DNA of 64,000 nt from DAOUAM01 sp034433305 (GTDB taxonomy: Bacteria > Chloroflexota > Dehalococcoidia > Lucifugimonadales > DAOUAM01): positions 1-64,000 of the forward strand of contig DAOUAM010000039.1 of assembly GCA_034433305.1 (NCBI GenBank). Reading direction: 5' to 3'. The translations under genes and the position numbers were made by a program. Shown here piece after piece: positions 50,429 to 58,815 of the stretch (position 1 is the first letter of the stretch; each line of letters begins with the position of its first letter). A model generated the notes under the pieces. It did no database searches. It was not told the origin of the DNA and saw nothing but the letters and a program-made list of their open reading frames with translations.

Positions 50429-51553
50429 GTGCGTACGATGTCGAGATTATCCATTTTCCTGGGTCTCGTCTTATTACTCTTTACGCTGCCCGTGGGTGTA
50501 GCCACGGCACAGCAGCCCACCGCAGAAGGCTCTGGCACGGCTGTCATCTCCGACAGCAGCGCAACCACCCTGAGCGACAGGATCACCATCACCATGTCGG
50601 GGGTGACAGCTCCGCCCTCCGGTAGCTCATACCAGGCCTGGCTGGTGTCCGATAACGGCAGCCAGAGGCTGGACCTGGGTACCCTGACCGTGGGAGCTAA
50701 TGGTTCTGTCAATCACAGCTACACCTCGCCCAATGGCGAGAACCTCATCGCCCGGTACAACAAGCTGGCCATTACCCTTGGCAATGCCACCGTCTTCAGC
50801 GCCGACATTCCCGCCGGCGCCATGGCCCACATCCGGCACCTGCTGGTGGCCTGGCCCGAGACCTCCAATAAGGGCATCCTGACTAACCTGCGGGAGCAGT
50901 TGCAGCTTGCCCTGAACCATGCCAACCTGGCCAGGAATGCCACGGCCCTGGAAGGCGAGGGCAGCCTGAGGCTCCACGTCCATCATGTCATCAACATCAT
51001 CGAGGGCGCCAGTGGCCCCAACTTTGACCAGGCCTCGGGCAATCCCGGCGACGGCATCGGTGTTCTGACGCATGCCGCCGACCGCAAGCACGCGGGCTTC
51101 GCCGCGAGCCAGGCCCCAGGCCGGGCGACCCTTGTTGACCAGTCCAAGAACGTGGAGACCGCAGGCAAGAACGCCGAGGACTGGGCTATCATGGCCCGCG
51201 ACCAGGCCCTGATAGTCCTCTCTCAGGCCAACATCAACACCGCCAAGCTGCTGCTGAACCCCGTGGTCAGCCAGCTAGAGGCCGCCATCAATGGCTTCGA
51301 CGCCAACCGCAACGGGAACATACAGTACGTGGCGGGCGAGGCGGGCACCAGGCAGGCTTACGTCGCGGCCCAGCGTATGGCTACCTATAACATCCAGGCT
51401 GGCACCGGCGCTGGCGGGACAGGCGGACTGCCCGGCGTGGGCGAGTCCACCATACCCATCCTGGCCCAGATAGCCCTGGCCGCATCCCTGGTACTCATCG
51501 GCACCGGCGGCGTCTTCCTCCTCAGGGGCCGGCGCAGCCGCGCCAGCAGCTAG
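50429..51553 (+). CDS. Secreted surface protein with RskA-like domain and C-terminal anchor
   Basis: 374 residues. Signal peptide LSIFLGLVLLLFTLPVGVATA is followed by a beta-rich domain (ITITMSGVTAPPSGSSYQAW, LDLGTLTVGANGSVNHSY) with the same YQxWL/GTxTV pattern as the anti-sigma outer domain. A long helical part follows, then DANRNGN, a possible Ca-binding loop, and a C-terminal helix ending in LLRGRRSRASS after LPGVGESTIP, like a sorting or anchor signal. Start GTG with AAGGAGG is favoured over ATG three codons later. It is probably controlled by the sigma factor two genes upstream. Confidence 0.82.
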   Translation: MRTMSRLSIFLGLVLLLFTLPVGVATAQQPTAEGSGTAVISDSSATTLSDRITITMSGVTAPPSGSSYQAWLVSDNGSQRLDLGTLTVGANGSVNHSYTSPNGENLIARYNKLAITLGNATVFSADIPAGAMAHIRHLLVAWPETSNKGILTNLREQLQLALNHANLARNATALEGEGSLRLHVHHVINIIEGASGPNFDQASGNPGDGIGVLTHAADRKHAGFAASQAPGRATLVDQSKNVETAGKNAEDWAIMARDQALIVLSQANINTAKLLLNPVVSQLEAAINGFDANRNGNIQYVAGEAGTRQAYVAAQRMATYNIQAGTGAGGTGGLPGVGESTIPILAQIALAASLVLIGTGGVFLLRGRRSRASS

Positions 51554-51574
51554 ACACCGCTTAACGTGAAGACC

Positions 51575-51615
51575 GAGAGGCCCCGCTCCAGCCCCAGGGT
51601 TGGGTGGGGCCTCTC
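51575..51615 (+). terminator. Hairpin terminator after the surface protein gene
   Basis: GAGAGGCCCC (51575-51584) pairs perfectly with GGGGCCTCTC (51606-51615), 21-base loop. No T-run follows. Confidence 0.6.
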
Positions 51616-51721
51616 AGCGTGTTCCATCACAGCCCCCTTTCTGTGCATCATGGCGGTACATCTGTTATGCTGGTATGGCTTGACCGGGTGCAACTGGTCC
51701 TTGCACATCGAGGTTGACTCC

Positions 51722-51835
51722 ATGCCAGAGTCTCCGCGTATCCTGTGTGACCTTTGCGGCCACGAGATGACAGGCATCCGTTGCAAGCTGGTCTGCCCCC
51801 AGTGTGGCTACACCAGGGACTGCTCAGACCCCTAG
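51722..51835 (+). CDS. Small zinc-ribbon protein, 37 residues
   Basis: Two CxxC knuckles form a zinc ribbon: ILCDLCGHEMTGIRCKLVCP and QCGYTRDCSDP. The ending CKLVCPQCGYTRDCSDP is a pattern seen in tiny uncharacterised zinc-ribbon proteins across bacteria. The ATG at 51722 is supported by homology starting there and GAGG upstream. The frame is open further upstream, but the extra part has no family resemblance. Confidence 0.75.
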   Translation: MPESPRILCDLCGHEMTGIRCKLVCPQCGYTRDCSDP

Positions 51836-51968
51836 CGCCTGGCCTCCAGTCTGCGTGGCCAGCGCTCCCCGGTGCAGGCCAGGCGGGCCGTATTCCTGCG
51901 CCCTGGTGCCAGCCAGACACGCTCGGGCTGTCCACTGGACACCCGAGGCAGCAGGGCTGAAGTGAGGT

Positions 51969-52706
51969 GTGGCGTTGGGTCGAGGACTGTTCCTGGGTCT
52001 GGGTATAGTAGCGGTAGCGGCGCTGGTCATTGCAGGAGTGCTGCTGCGCCCACGCTCAGGCCCGCCGCCAGCGCCCACTTTGACGCCTCAGCCCACGCCG
52101 TTCACGCCCGAGGCGGTGCTGGCCCGGTCTGGCGAGGTGATGGCGGCGCTGGAGTCATTCCACTTCAGGCTCAGCCACCGGAGCGGCTCCACGCCGTTGT
52201 TGCTCAACCTTGCCATCACCGAGGCGGAGGGTGACGTGGTCAAGCCGGACAGGCTCTCACTGGACCTGAGCGGCGCCTTCGGCAACCTGGCCGTGAGGGC
52301 CAGCCTCATCGCCATCGGGGACACCACCTATATGACCAATCCCATTACCGGCGGCTGGGAGACGGCGGCAGCCGGCGTCAGCCCTCTGGGCTTCTTCGAT
52401 CCCGGCAAGGGCGTCGCGGCTATGATGTCCAGCATCCAGCAGCCCAGCCTCGCCCAGGAGGCCCAGGGCGGCCAGCAGGTGTACCGCATCCGGGGCAAGC
52501 TGGCGGCGGACGCCCTGGCCCCGCTGCTGGGGACCACCGTACAGGGCAGCACCGTGGACGTGGAGCTTGCCATTGACACCCAGCGTCTGTACCTGCTGGA
52601 GGCCGTTGTCGCGGGCAGGGTCACGCCAGCCGAGGCCGACGGCGTGGTGCGAGTCATAACCCTGTCACGCTTCAACGAGCCTATCACCATCGAGCCGCCG
52701 ACCTGA
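51969..52706 (+). CDS. LppX/LprG-like membrane-anchored lipid-binding domain protein
   Basis: 245 residues. N-terminal helix GLFLGLGIVAVAALVIAGVLL without a lipobox Cys acts as an anchor, then a Pro-rich linker and a domain like LppX_LprAFG (MAALESFHFRLSHRSGST, LIAIGDTTYMTNP, WETAAAGVSP, VYRIRGKLAADALAPLLG). Family members carry lipids across the envelope. It overlaps the MFS gene by one base (TGATG), so the pair resembles the mycobacterial LprG-Rv1410c lipid carrier plus MFS exporter. The GTG start is weakly supported. Confidence 0.82.
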   Translation: MALGRGLFLGLGIVAVAALVIAGVLLRPRSGPPPAPTLTPQPTPFTPEAVLARSGEVMAALESFHFRLSHRSGSTPLLLNLAITEAEGDVVKPDRLSLDLSGAFGNLAVRASLIAIGDTTYMTNPITGGWETAAAGVSPLGFFDPGKGVAAMMSSIQQPSLAQEAQGGQQVYRIRGKLAADALAPLLGTTVQGSTVDVELAIDTQRLYLLEAVVAGRVTPAEADGVVRVITLSRFNEPITIEPPT

Positions 52707-54220
52707 TGAAGCTGGTCCCGGGGCAGGCCGAACACAAGACGCCTATCGCGGCATACCTGGCACTGGTGCCTGTCTGTGCTGGCGTGTTCATCGCCGCCGA
52801 CGACCAGACAGTCATCGTCACCATCCTGCCGGTCCTGATGCTGGACATGAATGTCCAGATCAACGAGCTTGACCGCGCATCCTGGGCGGTGACCGGCTAC
52901 CTGCTGGGCTACGTGGCGGCCATGCCCCTCATGGGCCGGCTCTCGGACGCCTGGGGCCACAGGACGCTCTTTTTCCTGTCGCTGGCCCTCTTCGTGCTGG
53001 GGTCTGTGGGCGTGGCCCTCTCGCCCGACCTGTCCTGGGTGATAGGCACGCGCATTGTGCAGGCTGTTGGCGCGGGCGCGCTGGTCCCCATCTCCATAGC
53101 CATAGTAGGTGACCTGTTCCCGCCGGAGCGCAGGGGGCTTCCCCTGGGCCTCATCGGCGGCTCCGCCGAGGCAGGTGGCGTCATAGGTCCTCTGTGGGGG
53201 GGCCTCATCATACGCTACCTGGACTGGCGCTGGGTCTTCTGGATAAATCTTCCTCTTAGCCTGGCCGTGCTGGTGGGCCTGCTCCTGGCGCTGAGGGCCA
53301 ATGCCAGGTACCCGGCCAGGGTGGACTTCCTGGGCGGCGGCCTCATCGCCCTGAGCATCGCCGCCCTGACCCTGGGCCTCGCCAGGGTAGGCAGGCCCGA
53401 CGCCCTGATGGCAGCTTTTCTGGCGGCCGCCGCCATCTCCCTGGCGCTGTTCATTCTGCGGCAGAAGTCAACGGTGGAGCCGCTGCTGCCTGTTTACATC
53501 TTTCGCAACGCCACCTTCAGCGCGGCCAACCTCACCCACCTGGGCGTGGGAGGCGCGCTGATCATCGGCATGGTGACTGTGCCGCTCATGGCCAACACGG
53601 TAATGGGCCTTCAGCCGCTGGAGGGAGGCCTGAGGCTGATGCGCCTGACCGCGGCCATGTCCATGGGCGCCATCATGGGGGGCGTGGCCTGCCAGCGCTT
53701 CGGCTACAGGCTGCCCACCATGGTGGGGCTGGCCCTGGCGGCTGTGGGGTTCGCCTTCATGAGTCGCTGGGGAGTCCGGGTGGCGGAGCCTGGTCTGACG
53801 GCCCACCTGGCCATCGCTGGGCTGGGCTTTGGTCTGGTCATAGCCCCCATAGCCCTGGCGGCCACCAACTCGGTGGACACAGGCGACAGAGGCACGGCGG
53901 CGGCGGTGGTCACGGCCATGCGCATCATAGGCATGACCTTCGGGCTGGCCGCGCTGACGGCTTGGGGCATGGGCCGCTTCCAGGTGCTTTCGGCGGGCAT
54001 CGAGCTGCCCCTGCCGCTGCCCGGCGAGACGCCCGCGCAGGCGCAGCAACGCCTCGTGGAGTTCCAGGCGCGCCTGGCCGATGCAGGCCTGACGCTGTTC
54101 CACGAGTTCTTCCTGGCCGCCATGGCCGTCTGCCTCGTCGCCATGGTGCCGGCGCTGCTCATGGGCTGGCGCCGCGCCCGGGGCCGCCGGCCGCCGCCAG
54201 CGCCCCCTGCCAACCGGTGA
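52706..54220 (+). CDS. MFS exporter, DHA2 (EmrB/QacA, P55-like) family
   Basis: 504 residues with about 14 membrane helices. Motif A is MGRLSDAWGHRT, motif C-like GSAEAGGVIGPLWGG, and YLDWRWVFWINLPL is typical of DHA2 members. It would export drugs or lipids using the proton gradient. Being translationally coupled to an LppX/LprG-like gene, it may form a lipid export pair like mycobacterial P55-LprG. A large extracytoplasmic loop (about 435-460) lies before the last helices. Confidence 0.92.
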   Translation: MKLVPGQAEHKTPIAAYLALVPVCAGVFIAADDQTVIVTILPVLMLDMNVQINELDRASWAVTGYLLGYVAAMPLMGRLSDAWGHRTLFFLSLALFVLGSVGVALSPDLSWVIGTRIVQAVGAGALVPISIAIVGDLFPPERRGLPLGLIGGSAEAGGVIGPLWGGLIIRYLDWRWVFWINLPLSLAVLVGLLLALRANARYPARVDFLGGGLIALSIAALTLGLARVGRPDALMAAFLAAAAISLALFILRQKSTVEPLLPVYIFRNATFSAANLTHLGVGGALIIGMVTVPLMANTVMGLQPLEGGLRLMRLTAAMSMGAIMGGVACQRFGYRLPTMVGLALAAVGFAFMSRWGVRVAEPGLTAHLAIAGLGFGLVIAPIALAATNSVDTGDRGTAAAVVTAMRIIGMTFGLAALTAWGMGRFQVLSAGIELPLPLPGETPAQAQQRLVEFQARLADAGLTLFHEFFLAAMAVCLVAMVPALLMGWRRARGRRPPPAPPANR

Positions 54221-54305
54221 CGGCCCCTGTCCATGGTGTCACATTGAAATTGCAGGCGCTTTCTGGCATCCTGCTAGCACGGGCAAACAAGGAGATGCAG
54301 CAGTT

Positions 54306-55286
54306 ATGCGAATACTGGTAACGGGAATAACAGGCCGCATCGGGGCCAATCTGGCGGCAGTGCTGGCGCGACGGGGCCACGCGGTGCGGGGTCTGGTCTG
54401 GCCCCGAGACCCCCGCGTGGACAAGCTCAAGGGCCTGGACGTGGAGCTGCAGTACGGCAGCCTGACGGAGCCTGCCCACGTCCGCCGGGCTATGGAGGGC
54501 GTGGATGCCGTCTATCACCTGGGCGCCGCCTTTCAGGGCGGCGGGCCTTTCAGCGAGCAGGACTACTTCGAGATAAACGTGCGGGGCACCTTCAACATGC
54601 TGGAGGCGGCCCGCGGCCAGCCCGGACTCCGCCAGTTCCTCTTCGCCAGCACTGACGCGGTGTACGACAAGTACATCCCCGGTGGCATGAAGGAGCCAAT
54701 ACGCGAGGATGTGACGCCTCGTCTGCCCAGGGGCTGGTATGCCCTGTCCAAGTCCATCGGCGAAGAGCTTTGCAACGGCTACTACCGGACCTACGGGCTG
54801 CCCGTGACGGTGCTGCGCTTCTGCCTGGTGGTCGGCGCCGGCGAGGTGCTGGACTTCTACCAGTTTTACCTGAGCAAGCTACGCCAGCAGCAGCCGGGGC
54901 TGGCGTCCCTGTGGACGGGCCAGGAGCGTCTGGTGCTGCTGCGGGACAGGGACGGAAGGCCCTTCAAGAAGCATATTGCCGACGTGCGGGACATCGTCAG
55001 CGGTTGCGTGTGCGCTCTGGACAGGCAAGAGGCGCTGGGCCAGACCTTCCAGCTTGCCGGGCCGGAGGCCTTCACCTGGGACAGGACCATACCGTATCTG
55101 TCCGAGCGACTGGACATCTCCTTCGTGGAGGCCGTGCCCGATGGCCCGCCCACCTTCTACGAGTTCGACCTGAGCAAGTCACGCCAGCTTATTGGCTTCC
55201 GGCCTGAGTACGATATCTTCAGGATGATTGACGACGCCCTGGCCTTCCGCGCTGGGCGCGACATCGGCGTGCTGCCCACGGCATGA
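54306..55286 (+). CDS. NAD-dependent epimerase/dehydratase (extended SDR)
   Basis: 326 residues. NAD loop VTGITGRIGANL, FASTDAVYDK with the catalytic Ser/Thr segment, and YALSKSIGEEL with Tyr-x3-Lys. The C-terminal substrate domain is variable (KSRQLIGFRPEYDIFRMID). It modifies a nucleotide sugar or a related compound; no sugar pathway genes are near, so the substrate is open. The ATG overlaps an out-of-frame ATG 13 bp upstream; GGAG is about 10 bp away. Confidence 0.9.
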   Translation: MRILVTGITGRIGANLAAVLARRGHAVRGLVWPRDPRVDKLKGLDVELQYGSLTEPAHVRRAMEGVDAVYHLGAAFQGGGPFSEQDYFEINVRGTFNMLEAARGQPGLRQFLFASTDAVYDKYIPGGMKEPIREDVTPRLPRGWYALSKSIGEELCNGYYRTYGLPVTVLRFCLVVGAGEVLDFYQFYLSKLRQQQPGLASLWTGQERLVLLRDRDGRPFKKHIADVRDIVSGCVCALDRQEALGQTFQLAGPEAFTWDRTIPYLSERLDISFVEAVPDGPPTFYEFDLSKSRQLIGFRPEYDIFRMIDDALAFRAGRDIGVLPTA

Positions 55287-55375
55287 CAGCCCTGACGGGC
55301 CAGGGCCGTGGCCCTGGCCCGCTGTACCAGCCCTCGGCCAGAATGTTGCCATGAGGCAACAGCCGTCGCCGGCCG

Positions 55376-55795
55376 CTAGGCCGGCCGGAACTTGGGCAGG
55401 GCTATCTTGTCCGTGATGTCCTCGAACACCACCTGCAGCGGCATGCCTATCCGCAGCTTCTCCGGCGACGGGCCTTCTATGCCGACGATGTTGGTAGGCA
55501 TGCGCGGGCCTTCTTCCAACTCAACGATGGCCGGGACGAAAGGCACGTCATTGGCGAAGCCAGGGTGTGGCGGGCGGTGCACGATGGCGTAGGTGTACAG
55601 CGTCGCGCGGCCGCTGGCCCGCATCCAGGTCGTGTCCTTGGAGAAGCAGCAGGGTGAGATGTCACGAGGGTAGAAGTACGCCTGGCCGCAGGCATTGCAC
55701 TTGCGCAGCCATAGCTCATGCTGCTTGGCCTTCTGCCAGTAGAAATCAGACTCCCCCTGAGGGCTGGGGACCGGCTTGTTATAGGCCTGGGTCAT
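55376..55795 (-). CDS. DUF35 OB-fold/zinc-ribbon acyl-CoA-associated protein
   Basis: 139 residues. A zinc ribbon (C33, C36, C49, C50: CNACGQAYFYPRDISPCC) precedes an OB fold (GRATLYTYAIVHRPPHPGF, VPAIVELEEGPRM). DUF35 proteins usually pair with thiolases to form acyl-CoA-processing complexes, as in steroid side-chain or benzylsuccinate pathways. It lies 39 bp downstream of such a thiolase on the same strand. AAGGAGGAG precedes the ATG. Confidence 0.92.
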   Translation of the reverse strand: MTQAYNKPVPSPQGESDFYWQKAKQHELWLRKCNACGQAYFYPRDISPCCFSKDTTWMRASGRATLYTYAIVHRPPHPGFANDVPFVPAIVELEEGPRMPTNIVGIEGPSPEKLRIGMPLQVVFEDITDKIALPKFRPA

Positions 55796-55834
55796 GGCTC
55801 CTCCTTACTATTCGGACTGGTGAGCGGTGGGGCG

Positions 55835-56995
55835 CTAGTCAACAGCCAGCACGACGGTGCCCGTGGAGGACAGCGAGCCGCCAGTGCCGTTCACCAGGGA
55901 TATCCTGGGGTCCTTCACCTGGCGCTGGCCCGCCTCGCCGCGTAGCTGCCGGACGGCCTCCACCACCAGGAACATGCCGTACATGCCCGAGTGGGTGTAG
56001 GACAGGCCGCCGCCGGAGGTATTCAGGGGGAAGTCGCCGTCGGGCGCGGTGCGCTGGCCCTTGACGAAGTCAGGGGCCTCGCCGCGGCCGCAGAAGCCCA
56101 GCGCCTCCAGGGACAGCAGCACGGTGTAGGTGAAGGAGTCGTAGATCATGGTCAGGCCAATGTCCGAGTGCTTGATTCCGGCCATGGCCATGGCCTTCTT
56201 GCCCGTCTCCCGCGCGATGAGGGACGTCAGGTCTGGCATCTGGCTGATGATGCCATGGTCGTGGCCCTCGGCGGCGCCCAGCACCCATACGGGCTTCTTC
56301 TTCAGGTCCCGCGCCCTCTCGGGCGTGGTGACAACGTAGGCCCCTCCCGCGTCGGTCACCAGGCAGCAGTCGAACAGGTGGAAGGGCCAGGATATCCAGC
56401 GGGAGTTGTGATAGTCCTCGAAGGTCATGGGGTCTTTCATGTAGGCCTTGGGGTTCATGAGCGCCCACTTGCGGGTCGCCACGGCGATTTCGGCCATGCC
56501 CTGGCGGGTGCGCTCCTCGCCGAACTCGTGCATGTACCGGCGGCAGGCCAGGGAGTAGTTGATGGGCGCGCCGATGAACCCATAGGGCGTCTCGAACTGC
56601 GGCCCAGGCTCCGACAGGTTGGGCTGCGGGCGATTGCGGGCGCTGCGGCCAGCCTCGCCATGTGTCACCAGGCAGACCTCGCAGTAGCCGGCGTTGATGG
56701 CGGCCATGGCGTGGGCGATGTGAATGACGAAGGAAGACCCACCCACGGCGGTGCTATCGGTGTAGCTGGGCTGAATGCCCAGGTACTCGGCTACGGTAAG
56801 AGTGGAAAAGCCCGCCGTCAGCAGGCCGTCCACGTCCTTGATGGACAGGCCCGCGTCCTCCAGGGCATTATGGGCAGCCTCGGCATGGTGCTGAAGCGAG
56901 GACTTGTTGGGCACAAGCCCTATCTCGTCCGATTCAGCCACGCCAACGATAGCGACCGACCTGGACAGGTTCCTCATTCGTGACAGATTGGCCAT
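55835..56995 (-). CDS. SCP2-type thiolase (lipid-transfer protein/thiolase family)
   Basis: 386 residues. Typical segments are SVAIVGVAESDEIGLVP, DGLLTAGFS, LGIQPSYTDSTAVGGSSFV and AMAAINAGYCEVCLVTHGE. The usual nucleophile Cys position after TAVGG is Ser (GGSSF), as in the non-canonical thiolases that partner with DUF35 proteins. The C-terminal LVNGTGGSLSSTGTVVL replaces the CxG motif. It may carry out retro-aldol or acyl transfer with the DUF35 partner instead of classical thiolysis. AAGGAGG lies before the ATG. Confidence 0.9.
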   Translation of the reverse strand: MANLSRMRNLSRSVAIVGVAESDEIGLVPNKSSLQHHAEAAHNALEDAGLSIKDVDGLLTAGFSTLTVAEYLGIQPSYTDSTAVGGSSFVIHIAHAMAAINAGYCEVCLVTHGEAGRSARNRPQPNLSEPGPQFETPYGFIGAPINYSLACRRYMHEFGEERTRQGMAEIAVATRKWALMNPKAYMKDPMTFEDYHNSRWISWPFHLFDCCLVTDAGGAYVVTTPERARDLKKKPVWVLGAAEGHDHGIISQMPDLTSLIARETGKKAMAMAGIKHSDIGLTMIYDSFTYTVLLSLEALGFCGRGEAPDFVKGQRTAPDGDFPLNTSGGGLSYTHSGMYGMFLVVEAVRQLRGEAGQRQVKDPRISLVNGTGGSLSSTGTVVLAVD

Positions 56996-57046
56996 CGTGG
57001 GCGGACCTCCTTGTAGTATGGATGAGAGCGGCTCCCTGGCCGCAGG

Positions 57047-57373
57047 CTACCTCAGGGGCGAGTAGTCGGTGGGCGAGAGCAGCGTGTTGAAGACACGGCG
57101 CACCAGCGGGCCGTTGCGCTCGGACTCGGCCCGGACCTTCTGCCACTCGGGGTCGGCGCGGAAGGCGGCCCAGGCTTTCTCCCGCTGGGCCGCGCTCTCG
57201 AAGGCCACGATGTAGATGAGGCGGTCGCTGTAGTCGCCGGCGTCCGCCGTCCAGTAGCCTATGTTCTTGAAGCCGTGCTTCTCAAAGAGCTTGATGGTGT
57301 GGTTGCGGAAGCGGGCATGTAGCTCGGGCAGCTTGCCGGGCATTGCCTCGTACACGCGGTACTCGTAGATCAT
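57047..57373 (-). CDS. NIPSNAP family protein
   Basis: 108 residues: MIYEYRVYEAMPGKLPELHARF, HTIKLFEKHGFKNIGYWT, YIVAFESAAQREKAWAAFRA. This is the NIPSNAP ferredoxin-like dimeric fold, of unknown catalytic role, often found beside lipid or aromatic catabolic genes. It is the first gene of the NIPSNAP-thiolase-DUF35 operon, with 51 bp to the next gene. GAGGAGGTCCC precedes the ATG. Confidence 0.92.
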   Translation of the reverse strand: MIYEYRVYEAMPGKLPELHARFRNHTIKLFEKHGFKNIGYWTADAGDYSDRLIYIVAFESAAQREKAWAAFRADPEWQKVRAESERNGPLVRRVFNTLLSPTDYSPLR

Positions 57374-57525
57374 GGGACCTCCTCAGCATATGTCTTTATA
57401 GCCGCAAATTCTCCAAGGATTGGGCGTGCGTGTCAACTGGCGCGCTGGGGAAGCCAGGCCCGTCGGGGACACGCCCTGGCATGGAAACGAAGGACGGACT
57501 GGCGATGGCAGGCTTCAGCGCGGGC

Positions 57526-58344
57526 TTAATGGGGCCGCGCCCCGTTGGGCGGCAGGCCAAGGGACCGGGCCACCGCTTCCGCCAGCACACCAAACCCCAT
57601 GGCAGGAGATGGGGACGGCGCGCCCTGGGAAAAGACTGTGTCCAGGGGCGTGATGGAGATGCGGTTGTTGCGCACGGCCCAGATGTCGGTGTCCTCGGCG
57701 ATGTTAGGGTTAACGGGCTTGTTGTGCCTGATCCAGTAATGAGTCCTGCGGCCATCGTTGCCGCGCTCCACGCCCTCCAGGTACACTCGTGGCCCCAGCC
57801 TGGTAAGCTGCACGCCTTCTATCCTGTCGGGCGGGACGTTGGGCAAGTTCACGTTGAGCAGCAGCGGCCTGGGAGAGGAGTCCCTGGCTATAGCCTGCAC
57901 CAGCGCCCTGGCAGCTATGGCCGCGGCATCATAGTGGACATCGGTCAGGGAGGCCACGGACACGGCGATGGACGGGATGTTGCGGAAATAGCCGTGGAAA
58001 GCGCCGCCCACCGTGCCGGAGGTCATGACGTCCAGGCCCAGGTTGGCGCCCAGGTTAGCGCCGGACACCACCAGGTCGAAGGGCGCGTCGCTGAACAGGT
58101 GCTCGGTGGCGAGGATGACGCAGTCGGCCGGCGTGCCCTCCACGGCGAAGGCCTTGACGCCCTCCACCGGCGAGAATACCTGCTGTGCCCGCAGGATGTG
58201 GAGCAGTGTCATGGCAGGCCCCACGCCGCTCTGGTCCCGGTCTGGCGCCACCACTATCAGCTCGCCCAGGTCTTTCAGCGCCCGGGCCACGCTCCACAGC
58301 CCTGGCGAGTGAATACCGTCGTCATTGGTCAAGAGAATTCTCAT
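57526..58344 (-). CDS. surE: 5'-nucleotidase SurE
   Basis: 272 residues. Metal/phosphate motifs are LLTNDDGIHSPGLWSVARAL, VVAPDRDQSGVG, VEGTPADCVILA and VVSGANLGANLGLD. SurE is a metal-dependent nucleoside monophosphate/polyphosphate phosphatase of stress survival. It is a bit longer than the Escherichia coli enzyme by a C-terminal tail. It lies downstream of the DUF6504 gene on the same strand. Confidence 0.95.
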   Translation of the reverse strand: MRILLTNDDGIHSPGLWSVARALKDLGELIVVAPDRDQSGVGPAMTLLHILRAQQVFSPVEGVKAFAVEGTPADCVILATEHLFSDAPFDLVVSGANLGANLGLDVMTSGTVGGAFHGYFRNIPSIAVSVASLTDVHYDAAAIAARALVQAIARDSSPRPLLLNVNLPNVPPDRIEGVQLTRLGPRVYLEGVERGNDGRRTHYWIRHNKPVNPNIAEDTDIWAVRNNRISITPLDTVFSQGAPSPSPAMGFGVLAEAVARSLGLPPNGARPH

Positions 58345-58392
58345 GCAGCCATGTAACCCCTGCCGGAAGTCCGCCGCCCACCGCGCCTGGCC

Positions 58393-58716
58393 TCACGCCT
58401 GGAGCTGGCGGGCGACGTACCATCTCCGAAATCTGGAGGCTTTGAGGGAGACTCCTCGGTCGTGGTAGATTTCGAACACCTCGTTGCTGGTGGTCCTGAC
58501 GCAGTAGTAGCTGCGGTGGTGACGCTGCCACCACCTGTGACGCCTGTTGGGGTCGCCGCCGAAGCTGTAGTCATGCCAGGAGTACAGGACCTCCTGGACG
58601 ACGTACTCCTTGCCGTCGAGCCTGAAGGCCACGGGCTGCTTCACCTCGCCGGCGACGGTTACCTGGATCTCTTTGCCGAAAAAGCGTCTCTGGGCTGGCG
58701 ATGGCTGTGGGTCCAC
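58393..58716 (-). CDS. DUF6504-like protein
   Basis: About 107 residues from GTG at 58716: FFGKEIQVTVAGEVKQPVAF then RLDGKEYVVQEVLYSWHDY, RRHRWWQRHHRSYYCVRTTS and VFEIYHDRG. The strand-rich start and Trp/Arg/His-rich core resemble DUF6504. The frame is open to 58806, but that extension contains TATACT, probably a promoter box, so a start at or near 58716 is preferred. Function unknown. Confidence 0.65.
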   Translation of the reverse strand: MDPQPSPAQRRFFGKEIQVTVAGEVKQPVAFRLDGKEYVVQEVLYSWHDYSFGGDPNRRHRWWQRHHRSYYCVRTTSNEVFEIYHDRGVSLKASRFRRWYVARQLQA

Positions 58717-58815
58717 AGCAGGACGACGCTCCCTGTAAAGCTTCGCTGACAGGACAACTACGGGGCTGCCATGCAGTATACCACGTAGCACGTCACCCGG
58801 CGACAAGGAGCGGCC

